Origin: an uncultured Caryophanales bacterium
Lineage (GTDB): Bacteria; Bacillota_I; Bacilli_A; Izemoplasmatales; Hujiaoplasmataceae
NCBI GenBank assembly: GCA_937958685.1
Contig: CALGNF010000170.1
Coordinates: forward strand, 1-6,473
Direction of reading: 5' to 3'
DNA: 6,473 nucleotides
The notes below the pieces were generated by a model. It saw only the letters and a program-made list of their open reading frames with translations. It did no database searches and had not been told where the DNA came from. Position 1 is the first letter of the stretch; each line of letters begins with the position of its first letter. Shown piece by piece: positions 1 to 6,473 of the stretch. The translations under genes were made by a program, and so were the position numbers.

Positions 1-45
1 GATCGTATTCGGTGACTGGAGTTCAGACGTGTGCTCTTCCGATCT
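1..45. other. Illumina P7-side adapter plus index (assembly artefact)
   Basis: Positions 12-45 are the reverse complement of the standard TruSeq read-2 adapter, ending in the familiar GCTCTTCCGATCT. Positions 4-11 (CGTATTCG) are the reverse complement of an 8-base index, CGAATACG, and 1-3 are the first bases of the flow-cell tail. The same sequence occurs in inverted orientation at 6427-6473. This is library sequence, not genome; genomic sequence begins at about 46. Any reading frame crossing position 46 carries artificial residues, including the leftward frame that would otherwise appear to stop at 23 and a short rightward frame beginning MCSSDL at 29. Confidence 0.98.
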
Positions 46-1357
46 CCTCGTTGATCTTTGTCTTGATATTCGCACTGTTGATGTCAAAGTCGATGTTGAT
101 GCGGAGTTCCTTGTTCATCGCCAGGATGGCGAGATGGTCAAGCTCGGCCTTGATGATTTTCGAGGAATCGTCACCGATGGCTTGAGCCAGAAACGTGTCG
201 TATTCCAGCAACCGCTGAAACAAATTCAACGTCCGTTCGAGATCGCTGATCGTCCGCGCTGATTCACAGATGTATTCCGTCAGCATCCGGTTGGAGAACC
301 GGCGATAACTCCGTAGCAGCTGGCCGGCCTCGGCTTTGGCTTCCTTGGCAAGCGCTTCATGTTTGGCCAAAATCCGACAAGCCCGGGCCAACCGGGCGGC
401 CAGCCGTTTGTCGCCGGTGGTCTCGGCTTCGAGCAGCGTTTCCTGCAAACGTTTGAGATTGCAGGCGGGATCGGTGAAGAAATCATCAACGCCAAGCAAT
501 TCCCGGGATCTGGTCGCGAGCAATTGGCGCGTCAATTCCGCATTCACGTAGGCATACTTGCGGCGAAGATGCTCGATCATCGCCACGTTTTGGCTTTCAA
601 GATGCTTGCGGAAGGTGTTGAACTGCACGATCTTGTCGGATAGCAACGCTTGGATGTCGATCGAGGTCGGGTCGCTTGCGGGCGAAAACATCAGCTGGTT
701 GTCGAGGAAGAACTTCATTTCTTTGTTGTAAAAAGCTTCGATCCGACCAATCGTCTCGTTCTTTTTCTTGATGATGTCCGTGATGCCGTCATCCATATGG
801 GTGATTTCCTCGTTCAAGGCCAGGAAGATGCCGCTCACCTGATCCTGGTGGCGCGCCAGGCTCTCTTGGAATTCCATGGATTTGGTCTCGATGTAGTTGA
901 AATAGTCCTCATTTTGAATGATGACGTCGAGATAGGTCTTTTGGAATGTCTCAAAAAAGTCGAATTTGACCTTGATCAGGGCCTTGTTAAGGTAATCAAG
1001 CGTGTCGATGAGTTCGTCGGCGTGAGCCCTGTCGTAATCAAGCAGCAGGTAATTGTCATCGTGGACCTTGGCTTCGGTTTGGGCGATGATCTGCTGCCGG
1101 TCGACGATCACGGTTTCCTCATGGAAGAAGATGGCGTCTTTGAGGTTGGCGGCCTGGGCTTTGAGATCGGCCAAGCGGGTCTCGACTTCCTCAAGATTGT
1201 TCAGAGTTATCTGCCTGTGGGTCTTGGCGTGCTTGTTGATGGCGGCAAAGAAACGTTCAAAAAGGGCCATTTCGGTCCGGAAGGCCTGCGAGGTTTTCTC
1301 AAGATATGTTTGCTTGTTGGTGTAGTCTTTCTGTAACTTATCCTTGGCTTCAGCCAT
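46..1357 (-). CDS. Hypothetical coiled-coil protein, C-terminus cut off by contig end
   Basis: I do not recognise this family. The genomic part encodes 437 residues from an ATG at 1357. The frame continues into adapter and ends IGRAHV, which is not real protein, so the true length is unknown. The start is supported by GGGAGGA at 1361-1367, four bases of spacing from the GGAGG core. The protein is highly charged and predicted helical, with only three prolines (P226, P230, P297), three cysteines (C299, C327, C364) and no tryptophan. Residues 1-210 and 240-420 look like long helices separated by a short break around 224-231. There is no P-loop, signal peptide or clear membrane segment, so a cytoplasmic location is likely. 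It lies 16 bases after the larger coiled-coil gene, on the same strand, and is probably co-transcribed and functionally linked. A structural, scaffold or cytoskeleton-like role is conceivable but is inference only. Confidence 0.85.
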
Positions 1358-1360
1358 ATG

Positions 1361-1367
1361 TCCTCCC
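1361..1367 (-). promoter_or_regulatory. Ribosome binding site of the second coiled-coil gene
   Basis: GGGAGGA on the minus strand lies in the 16-base gap (1358-1373) between the TAG stop of the 1152-residue gene and the ATG at 1357. It is purine-rich and close to the consensus, with slightly short spacing. The gap is too short for a promoter or terminator, so the two genes are probably read from one transcript. Confidence 0.75.
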
Positions 1368-1373
1368 GGCGGG

Positions 1374-4300
1374 CTAGCCGATGATGCGTTTTTCCTTGGC
1401 TTTCATCCGGTTTTCTTCGCTGGTGATCTGCTGTTTTGTCATCTCGGTCTTCTCAATTGTTTCTCGGAAAACCTGATCGGTCTTGGTGTAGATGCTTTCT
1501 TGGAACGCCAACAGGCTTTCCAAGGGAATCAGGGGGACATTGTCTCTGTTGATGATATCGTTGAATTTGACCTGATCCTTGAGAAATTTGGTGAAATCAG
1601 CCGACATGGTGGTTTCCGTATCATGAAAATGGGCCAGAAAGTCAGTTTCTGCGGCCTGGACGCGCTTATACAAAGCAAGATAATCCTGAGGAAGGCGATT
1701 CTTGACTGACTCGATATCCTCCAGATACTTTGGTCTCGACGTGAACTTTTGTCCTTCGATCGCTGCCATTTGGTCTTGCAGCAATTGCCTGCGTTTTGCC
1801 ACAAGCGCAAGTTTGTCGTCTTCCAGTTGCTTGACAAGCGACATGGAATCAGCCGGCAACGAGATGACTTTCTTCTCCAAAGCGACCAGTGACTCGTCAA
1901 AATTGCGGAGCCTTTGGGCGGCAATCGTGTCGATGAAGGCGGCCTCTTTGGCGTAAGCGGCCTCCGAAAAGGCCTTGAGGCTCTCGTAGACCCGGATGAA
2001 TTCCGCATAGCGTTTCTCAAGCGCCTTGCGCTCGGCCTCGAAGCGCGTGTTCTCCTGTTTCAGATGTGCTTCGAGGATTCGTTCATTCTCGCGGATCAGT
2101 ATGTCAAGTTCACGCTTCACGAAAGCCAGTTTGGCCTCATCGTTACGGGTTTGCCGCAAGTAGGCGTTGTTGACGCTCTTGACCTTGTCCTTAAGCACAC
2201 GATTCAGCTTTTCCACGCGTCTGGCTTCTTGTCTGGTTTGTGTCATCCGCCGATTCTCGGTCCGATGTGCCCGTTTGACCATTCGGTCGAACTCGCGGTT
2301 GACAAACGCAATGAGTCTGTCGGTCCTGCTCTGAATTCGCTCGATCAGCAAGACATCCTTTTCGATGATGCTGATTTCCGCCTCATGGACGAACAGACGC
2401 AAGTCATGCTGCATCTTGTTGAGGAGGAGCAGTGATCTGACATAGAAACCCTCAAGCAACGCGTGCTGCTTTTTTGAAGAGGACCCGGCCTTTTCAAGCT
2501 TTCTCATCACGGTGTCCGCCAAGATGACATAGCGGGAGAAATAGTCGGCTTGCTTGTCGCCGATACTGCCGGGATTCTTTTGGAGATGAAGTCCGACCAG
2601 TGAATTATCCGCGAGGACAAACGCTTTTTCGATACTAGAACACGCCTTGAGGAGAAAACCGCGATTTTGTAAAAGAATGATTGCCTGGGAGGGGGCGGTG
2701 CTGGCATCGAGATGGACCAACAGCCATTTGACATGGTAAATGTGGCTGTCGAACAAGGTGGTGATACTTTGAAGAGTGTCAAAGAAATGCCGGTTGTACA
2801 GTTTGATGGCCTGATCGCTTTTCAAGGTTTTTTCCGCTGTCTGCCGGGTGATTTCTTGAATCAATTTGGTGCGATTGTCTGCCAGAAAACCGGAGTAGAC
2901 CCGAATTTCATCCTTGTTCTGCAAGCGGTTGGCAAGCGTTGAGAACTCAAGTTCGTTCTGGTCGATCAGGACTTGTGCCTTATGCACAAATTCGACGACG
3001 GTTTCCGACCCGGATTGTTTTTCCTCAAGATGCTTTGTCCGCATGTCGTCGTAACCACGGGCGAGCAGGTGATTTGCCCGGGAAAAATGGTATTTCCATT
3101 CGGCCAGTTCTTGTGTCTGGCAATCGGCGATGGTGTCTTTCTCGTGGGCGTTAGCGGCATGGAAGAGCGCGAGCTGTTTGTCGAATGCCAGGTCGCGGAT
3201 CTGCTTTTCGGCCGCGGTCAGTGACTGCAGATGCTTGATGGAAGCCTTGACGATCGCTTTTTCCTTGTTGATTGCGGTGACGGACTTCTCGACCAATAGA
3301 AGCGCTTCGCTGTATGAGCGCTCCGAACGCAGACGTTGCATGTTGATGTCATGCTGATAGCAGGTCAGGTATTCGTCATTTTCGAGTCCGGCGATGTACT
3401 TGTGGTAATCACCGGTGATGTCGACACTTTCCATTTTTTTCCTGATCTCAGCGATTTCCAACTGGTTCTTCGATTCCAGGGTGATGATCTCCTTGCTCAA
3501 AGAATCGATTTTGGATATCAAATCGGTCAGTTTCGCGGTAATATCGTTGACATGGACCATCACGGTCAACTTATAATCTTCGACCGTCTTGGCGCTCGCG
3601 CCGATATAATCGGTTTTGGTGTCAGCCAAGCGCTGGTTAAAGGTGATCAACCTTGTGAGAATCCCGTCGAGTTCCTCAAGCGATTCCCGGGTATAGAAGG
3701 CAAAGTTGCTATAGAGGTTGATGCTGTTTTGGAAAAAAGCCGCCGGCATGAAATAGGCGAGTTTGATCTCCTCGACACGTTTGAAGGAGTCGATCTTGAT
3801 CTTCTTGATCTCGTTTTGATATTTGGAAATCAAAAGATCGGCCATCGCCTGGTTTTTATGGAGCAGATGGTCGGCCTTTTTCTGCACGATTTCGTACTGG
3901 AGGATCGCTTTCTCGGCCTCCACTTTGTTTTTTGCCTCGTCAAATGCGATGATCCGCTTACCCAAAATGGCGAGCGACTCCTTGAGTTCACTGCGGATCA
4001 TCTGCTCAAAAACGGTTTTTTTATGGTTGACGTCGCGTATTTGCTTGACATATTGCCTGATGATCGTCTGGTTGAGTTGGGAGTGTGGCTTCTGTTTCTC
4101 ATTGTCAAGCCGCTGGATTTTGTCCTTTTGCTTGGAAAACAAATCAGTAGAGGTCTTGAAGAGAACTGTAATCCGGTTTTTGGTATCGCGTAGCGACTCG
4201 ATGGTCTTCAATACTGATTCGTTAAGATAAGCGACTTCTTCCCGGGATGTTGCATTGAGATCTTTGGCGAGGGCTTCAAGCGCATTTTTCGATTGTTCGA

Positions 4301-4832
4301 TCGTCCAGAGCAAACGATTCGCCTGTTCGGCGTTGATCCGCTGGTATTCCTTTTGCGTATCCTTGTATTGTCCGTCCTCGCTGGCGATGAAATCGGTGTG
4401 GACCTGCATTTCGTGGTCGATCTTGGCGCTGACGGCGGCAGTCATCTCAAGATATCTGTCATATGCCTGATGTTTGAGACTGTCGATTTGGTTCATGATG
4501 GCGGCGAACTCGTCATTCTCCTTTTGGATCAGGAGATTGGTTTCTGCCTCATGGTTAAGGAGTTCCCGATCGAGTTTGACGAAAGTGTCTTGGTATTCTT
4601 CCGTGATAAAAGCGACCGCTTGTTGGTAATCGGCCTCGAGTTGGCTGTACTCGACAGCCTGGTTGTTTTCGAAATTCTCATAGTTTGCGAGGATGCCTCG
4701 GACTTCTTGTTCGTACTCTTGCGACAGGACCTGCGAGTCTTTCGCAAACGAATCTTTGGCGTTCAGGAATTCGCTTTTGATTCGAGGGAAGTGTTTCAGG
4801 TAATATGATATGATATCGCTATTTTTTGCCAT
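1374..4832 (-). CDS. Very large hypothetical coiled-coil protein (1152 residues)
   Basis: I do not recognise this family. The frame is complete, from ATG at 4832 to TAG at 1374-1376. The protein is dominated by Glu, Lys, Gln, Leu and Ile in long helical stretches. It has only ten prolines, with none from 17 to 248, from 364 to 713, or from 755 to 992, as expected for extended coiled coils. A less charged, more hydrophobic section at about 690-805 (with W703, P714, P754 and a Gly/Ser-rich part near 753-787) interrupts the rod and could be a hinge or small helical domain. A second break with prolines 993-1103 precedes the C-terminus. Cysteines are C491, C571 and C731. No Walker A motif near the N-terminus and no ABC signature near the C-terminus are visible, which argues against SMC, RecN or Rad50. 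No signal peptide is seen and the 700-805 segment carries too many charges for a convincing membrane helix, so it is probably cytoplasmic. It is the first gene of a leftward unit with a good promoter and is divergent from ruvB. A cytoskeletal, nucleoid or envelope scaffold role is speculation. Confidence 0.9.
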   Translation of the reverse strand: MAKNSDIISYYLKHFPRIKSEFLNAKDSFAKDSQVLSQEYEQEVRGILANYENFENNQAVEYSQLEADYQQAVAFITEEYQDTFVKLDRELLNHEAETNLLIQKENDEFAAIMNQIDSLKHQAYDRYLEMTAAVSAKIDHEMQVHTDFIASEDGQYKDTQKEYQRINAEQANRLLWTIEQSKNALEALAKDLNATSREEVAYLNESVLKTIESLRDTKNRITVLFKTSTDLFSKQKDKIQRLDNEKQKPHSQLNQTIIRQYVKQIRDVNHKKTVFEQMIRSELKESLAILGKRIIAFDEAKNKVEAEKAILQYEIVQKKADHLLHKNQAMADLLISKYQNEIKKIKIDSFKRVEEIKLAYFMPAAFFQNSINLYSNFAFYTRESLEELDGILTRLITFNQRLADTKTDYIGASAKTVEDYKLTVMVHVNDITAKLTDLISKIDSLSKEIITLESKNQLEIAEIRKKMESVDITGDYHKYIAGLENDEYLTCYQHDINMQRLRSERSYSEALLLVEKSVTAINKEKAIVKASIKHLQSLTAAEKQIRDLAFDKQLALFHAANAHEKDTIADCQTQELAEWKYHFSRANHLLARGYDDMRTKHLEEKQSGSETVVEFVHKAQVLIDQNELEFSTLANRLQNKDEIRVYSGFLADNRTKLIQEITRQTAEKTLKSDQAIKLYNRHFFDTLQSITTLFDSHIYHVKWLLVHLDASTAPSQAIILLQNRGFLLKACSSIEKAFVLADNSLVGLHLQKNPGSIGDKQADYFSRYVILADTVMRKLEKAGSSSKKQHALLEGFYVRSLLLLNKMQHDLRLFVHEAEISIIEKDVLLIERIQSRTDRLIAFVNREFDRMVKRAHRTENRRMTQTRQEARRVEKLNRVLKDKVKSVNNAYLRQTRNDEAKLAFVKRELDILIRENERILEAHLKQENTRFEAERKALEKRYAEFIRVYESLKAFSEAAYAKEAAFIDTIAAQRLRNFDESLVALEKKVISLPADSMSLVKQLEDDKLALVAKRRQLLQDQMAAIEGQKFTSRPKYLEDIESVKNRLPQDYLALYKRVQAAETDFLAHFHDTETTMSADFTKFLKDQVKFNDIINRDNVPLIPLESLLAFQESIYTKTDQVFRETIEKTEMTKQQITSEENRMKAKEKRIIG

Positions 4833-4836
4833 TTAA

Positions 4837-4845
4837 TCACCCCCC
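4837..4845 (-). promoter_or_regulatory. Ribosome binding site of the 1152-residue gene
   Basis: On the minus strand GGGGGGTGAT runs into the start codon at 4832. It matches the extended anti-16S consensus GGAGGTGAT with one A-to-G difference and has about seven bases from the GG.GG core to the ATG. This supports the chosen start. Confidence 0.7.
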
Positions 4846-4863
4846 GCCACTCGACCTGTTTTA

Positions 4864-4892
4864 ATTATAATATAGTATCATTGTAATTTCAA
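4864..4892 (-). promoter_or_regulatory. Sigma-A/sigma-70-type promoter for the coiled-coil unit
   Basis: Read on the minus strand, a -35 element TTGAAA (4887-4892) is followed by a 17-base spacer and a perfect -10 TATAAT (4864-4869). The expected transcript start is near 4857, giving a leader of about 25 bases that contains the ribosome binding site. The match is near consensus, so the coiled-coil genes may be well expressed. I see no operator palindrome overlapping it. Confidence 0.75.
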
Positions 4893-4933
4893 CCAAGCGG
4901 AACAAATATATCAACGCAAAATCCCGGTTTATT

Positions 4934-4942
4934 TGCTATAAT
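4934..4942 (+). promoter_or_regulatory. Extended -10 promoter for ruvB-queA
   Basis: TGCTATAAT is an extended -10 (TGN before a perfect TATAAT at 4937-4942). No good -35 lies 16-18 bases upstream (the bases around 4913-4920 read AACGCAAA), which is tolerated by extended -10 promoters. The predicted start is near 4949, only about 14 bases before the ruvB ATG, so the leader would consist of little more than the ribosome binding site. I found no LexA-type operator here. Confidence 0.65.
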
Positions 4943-4948
4943 ATTGAC

Positions 4949-4954
4949 GAGGTG
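4949..4954 (+). promoter_or_regulatory. Ribosome binding site of ruvB
   Basis: GAGGTG matches the core of the anti-16S consensus and ends eight bases before the ATG at 4963. It fixes that start and excludes a longer N-terminus. Confidence 0.7.
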
Positions 4955-4962
4955 TTAAGAAT

Positions 4963-5967
4963 ATGGATAGACGCGTGGTGGCAAACAATCTCCTGGTTGA
5001 CGACGAGATCGAAATCACTTTACGGCCACAGACTTTTACCGAATACATCGGCCAGAACAACGTCAAGGATATGATCATCATCGCCGTCCAAGCGGCAACG
5101 AAACGGGAAGAATCCCTGGATCATGTTTTGTTATACGGCCCGCCTGGATTGGGAAAAACCACCTTGGCTTCCGTTATTGCCCATGAACTGGGCGTGGCTA
5201 TCAAGATCTGCAGCGGTCCGACAATCGAACGCACCGGTGATCTGGCGGCGATTCTGACTTCTCTTGAGCCAGGAGACGTGCTTTTCATCGATGAAATCCA
5301 TCGAATACCGCGGATCGTCGAGGAGATTCTCTATTCGTCCATGGAGGATTTCACGATCGACATCGTCGTTGGCAAAGACACGGGCGCAAAATCGATCCGG
5401 GTCGATTTGCCGCCATTTACCTTGATTGGCGCCACAACACGTTTCGGTGATCTTTCCGGCCCGTTGCGGGAGCGGTTTGGCATCGTCCATCGTCTCGATT
5501 TCTATGAAACCGCCGATCTTGAGACAATCTGCAAACGAACCTCACGGATTTATGAATGTGAAATCGACCCGTTGGCAGTAACGGAACTGGCCAAGCGCAG
5601 CCGGGGCACACCGAGAATCGTCAACCGCCTTTTTCGCCGGGTCAGGGATTACGCCGACATCCTCGGGGACGGGACGATCACGCTGGAGATCACGAGACTG
5701 GCGTTGGACAAACTGAAGATCGACGAGTGCGGTCTTGATCGTAAAGATCGCGAGTATCTTGGCACAATCATCGACAAATATCGTGGTGGACCCGTAGGTT
5801 TGGAAACGATCGCCACATCGATCAGCGAGGATCCCCAGACCCTCGAGGATGTCTATGAGCCCTATCTGATCCAACAAGGTTACCTTTCGCGAACACCGCG
5901 TGGCAGAGTCGCCACGGAAACGGCGTACAAACACTTGCGGAAAGCCTACCAGGGGAGCCTCTTTTGA
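4963..5967 (+). CDS. ruvB: Holliday junction branch migration ATPase RuvB
   Basis: RuvB is the hexameric AAA+ motor that, with RuvA, pulls DNA through Holliday junctions during recombinational repair in the cytoplasm. This 334-residue protein is full length for the family (usually about 330-345). Visible landmarks are the N-terminal RP..F.EYIGQ segment (21-31), Walker A GPPGLGKT (59-66), Walker B with DEIH (110-113), sensor 1 GATTR (156-160), the arginine-finger region PLRERFG (167-173), sensor 2 RGTPRIVNR (214-222), and the C-terminal winged helix with [10 protein letters not shown] (275-284), [12 protein letters not shown] (297-308) and RTPRGR (310-315). All catalytic motifs look intact. 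Compared with the consensus as I remember it, ATTRAG is ATTRFG (161) and LYPAMED is LYSSMED (123-129), both conservative lineage-type changes. It is first in its unit and its TGA overlaps the ATG of queA by one base. ruvA, usually directly upstream, is absent; the divergent coiled-coil gene is there instead. Confidence 0.98.
   Translation: MDRRVVANNLLVDDEIEITLRPQTFTEYIGQNNVKDMIIIAVQAATKREESLDHVLLYGPPGLGKTTLASVIAHELGVAIKICSGPTIERTGDLAAILTSLEPGDVLFIDEIHRIPRIVEEILYSSMEDFTIDIVVGKDTGAKSIRVDLPPFTLIGATTRFGDLSGPLRERFGIVHRLDFYETADLETICKRTSRIYECEIDPLAVTELAKRSRGTPRIVNRLFRRVRDYADILGDGTITLEITRLALDKLKIDECGLDRKDREYLGTIIDKYRGGPVGLETIATSISEDPQTLEDVYEPYLIQQGYLSRTPRGRVATETAYKHLRKAYQGSLF
5951..5957 (+). promoter_or_regulatory. 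Ribosome binding site of queA, inside the end of ruvB
   Basis: AGGGGAG lies nine bases before the ATG at 5967. This selects that ATG over the in-frame TTG three bases earlier (5964), which would only add one residue. Confidence 0.65.
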
Positions 5968-6426
5968 TGAGAACCAGTGATTTTGATTACGTTCTTCCAG
6001 AGGAGCTTATCGCGCAGACGCCTTTGGCAAACCGCTCAGCATCGCGACTGATGCTGGTGGATCGTAGTTCGTATGCCACTCAACACGATCACTTTGGCAA
6101 CCTGCTTTCCCATCTTCGCAGCGACGATGTCCTTGTTTTCAATGACACCCGGGTCATCCCGGCACGCCTGTTGGGCGTCAAGGAGGAAACCGGAGCCGCC
6201 ATCGAGGTCCTGCTCTTGGAGCAACTCGAAGACGACGTCTGGGAAGTTTTGGTCAAACCAGCCCGTCGGGTCAGACGAGGTACGACGATCAGTTTCGGTG
6301 ACGGATTGCTTAGAGCCCGCTGTCTTTACGAAGGCGATGAAGGCATCAGACAGCTCAGGATGACCTATCAGGGAGTATTTCTTGCCCTGTTGGACAGATT
6401 GGGAGAGATGCCGTTGCCTCCCTATA
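5967..6426 (+). CDS. queA: S-adenosylmethionine:tRNA ribosyltransferase-isomerase QueA, N-terminal part
   Basis: QueA transfers and isomerises the ribosyl part of S-adenosylmethionine onto preQ1-modified tRNA, forming epoxyqueuosine in the wobble position of GUN-anticodon tRNAs. The first 153 residues are present of a family length of about 340-350. Diagnostic segments are [15 protein letters not shown] (6-20), R.ASRLMLVD (23-32), [20 protein letters not shown] (57-76), IEVLLLEQ (79-86), [14 protein letters not shown] (92-105), and GEMPLPPY (146-153). The family then continues with Ile, and the single remaining genomic base fits an Ile codon. The following residues KIGRAHV and the TGA at 6447 come from adapter, so the gene is cut by the contig end and is not a genuine truncation. 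The start is the ATG overlapping the ruvB stop (TGATG), implying translational coupling. tgt would commonly follow in related genomes. Confidence 0.96.
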
Positions 6427-6473
6427 AGATCGGAAGAGCACACGTCTGAACTCCAGTCACCGAATACGATCTC
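6427..6473. other. Illumina P7-side adapter plus index (assembly artefact)
   Basis: AGATCGGAAGAGC begins at 6427 and the full 34-base TruSeq read-2 adapter runs to 6460. It is followed by the 8-base index CGAATACG (6461-6468) and ATCTC, the start of the P7 tail. Its reverse complement equals positions 1-45. It is library sequence and creates the false end of queA. The first A may be either genomic or the A-tail. Confidence 0.98.

Noticed and set aside
650..1336. Long rightward open frame of 228 codons opposite the second coiled-coil gene
   Set aside because: It is the antisense shadow of a helical, Lys/Glu/Asp-rich gene: its translation is a low-complexity mix of Val, Leu, Phe, Gly and Asp, and it is explained by the codon use of the real gene.
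1371..1380. GGCTAGCC palindrome across the stop codon as a terminator
   Set aside because: It has an eight-base stem with no loop and no following T-run, and sits between two closely spaced co-directional genes.
4016..4022. Run of seven A on the coding strand as a frameshift site or assembly error
   Set aside because: The reading frame is continuous through it (His270-Lys-Lys-Thr) and the protein keeps the same helical character on both sides.
3336..4193. Long rightward open frame of 285 codons opposite the 1152-residue gene
   Set aside because: It shows the same antisense pattern (rich in Phe, Leu, Val, Asp), with no recognisable motif, and lies wholly inside a gene that has a good promoter and ribosome binding site.
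1374..4832. SMC, RecN or Rad50-type ATPase, suggested by the long coiled coils and hinge-like middle
   Set aside because: No Walker A motif near the N-terminus and no LSGG signature or Walker B near the C-terminus could be found in the translation.
4866..4871. Rightward TATAAT within the AT-rich block
   Set aside because: At 17-base spacing the -35 position is GC-rich (CCCGCC) and there is no TG extension; the same block is better explained as the leftward -10.
4893..4920. Possible LexA/SOS operator upstream of ruvB (GGAAC at about 4899-4903)
   Set aside because: There is a half-site only; the symmetrical GTTC partner of the Gram-positive SOS box is missing at the right spacing.
1..6473. 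Transposon or linear element bounded by 45-base terminal inverted repeats
   Set aside because: The repeats are exactly the Illumina TruSeq adapter and index; no transposase is present.

Overview
This 6.5 kb window is a bacterial chromosomal contig with raw Illumina library adapter left on both ends (1-45 and 6427-6473). The genomic part is about 46-6426. It holds four protein genes in two divergent transcription units. I see no RNA gene, mobile element, CRISPR array or transcription terminator.

The left unit runs leftwards from a promoter at about 4864-4892. It encodes a 1152-residue, almost entirely alpha-helical, charged, proline-poor protein with no recognised domain (1374-4832). After a 16-base gap comes a second protein of the same character (46-1357), whose C-terminus is cut off by the contig end. 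I do not recognise either family. Neither shows a P-loop, ABC signature, signal peptide or convincing membrane segment, so they look like cytoplasmic coiled-coil or structural proteins, not SMC-type ATPases.

The right unit runs rightwards from an extended -10 promoter at about 4934-4942. It encodes RuvB, the Holliday-junction branch-migration motor (4963-5967, complete). QueA, the queuosine-pathway S-adenosylmethionine:tRNA ribosyltransferase-isomerase, overlaps it by one base (5967-6426, first 153 residues, cut by the contig end). ruvB followed by queA is the common Firmicutes order (often ruvA-ruvB-queA-tgt), but here ruvA is absent from its usual upstream position, which the divergent coiled-coil unit occupies.

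Organism: the ruvB-queA order, consensus sigma-A-type promoters, strong purine-rich ribosome binding sites and Bacillus-like RuvB and QueA sequences suggest a Firmicutes/Bacilli or Tenericutes-related bacterium, probably uncultured and assembled from metagenomic reads. Tryptophan is encoded by TGG and no gene needs TGA read through, so the code is standard and not mycoplasma-like. Base composition of the genes is near balanced by eye, with an AT-rich intergenic region. The placement is an inference; no marker here fixes the genus.

The best candidate for undescribed biology is the coiled-coil gene pair. The most important technical point is that the matching inverted repeats at the ends are adapter, and that the predicted C-terminal peptide IGRAHV on both edge genes is artefact.
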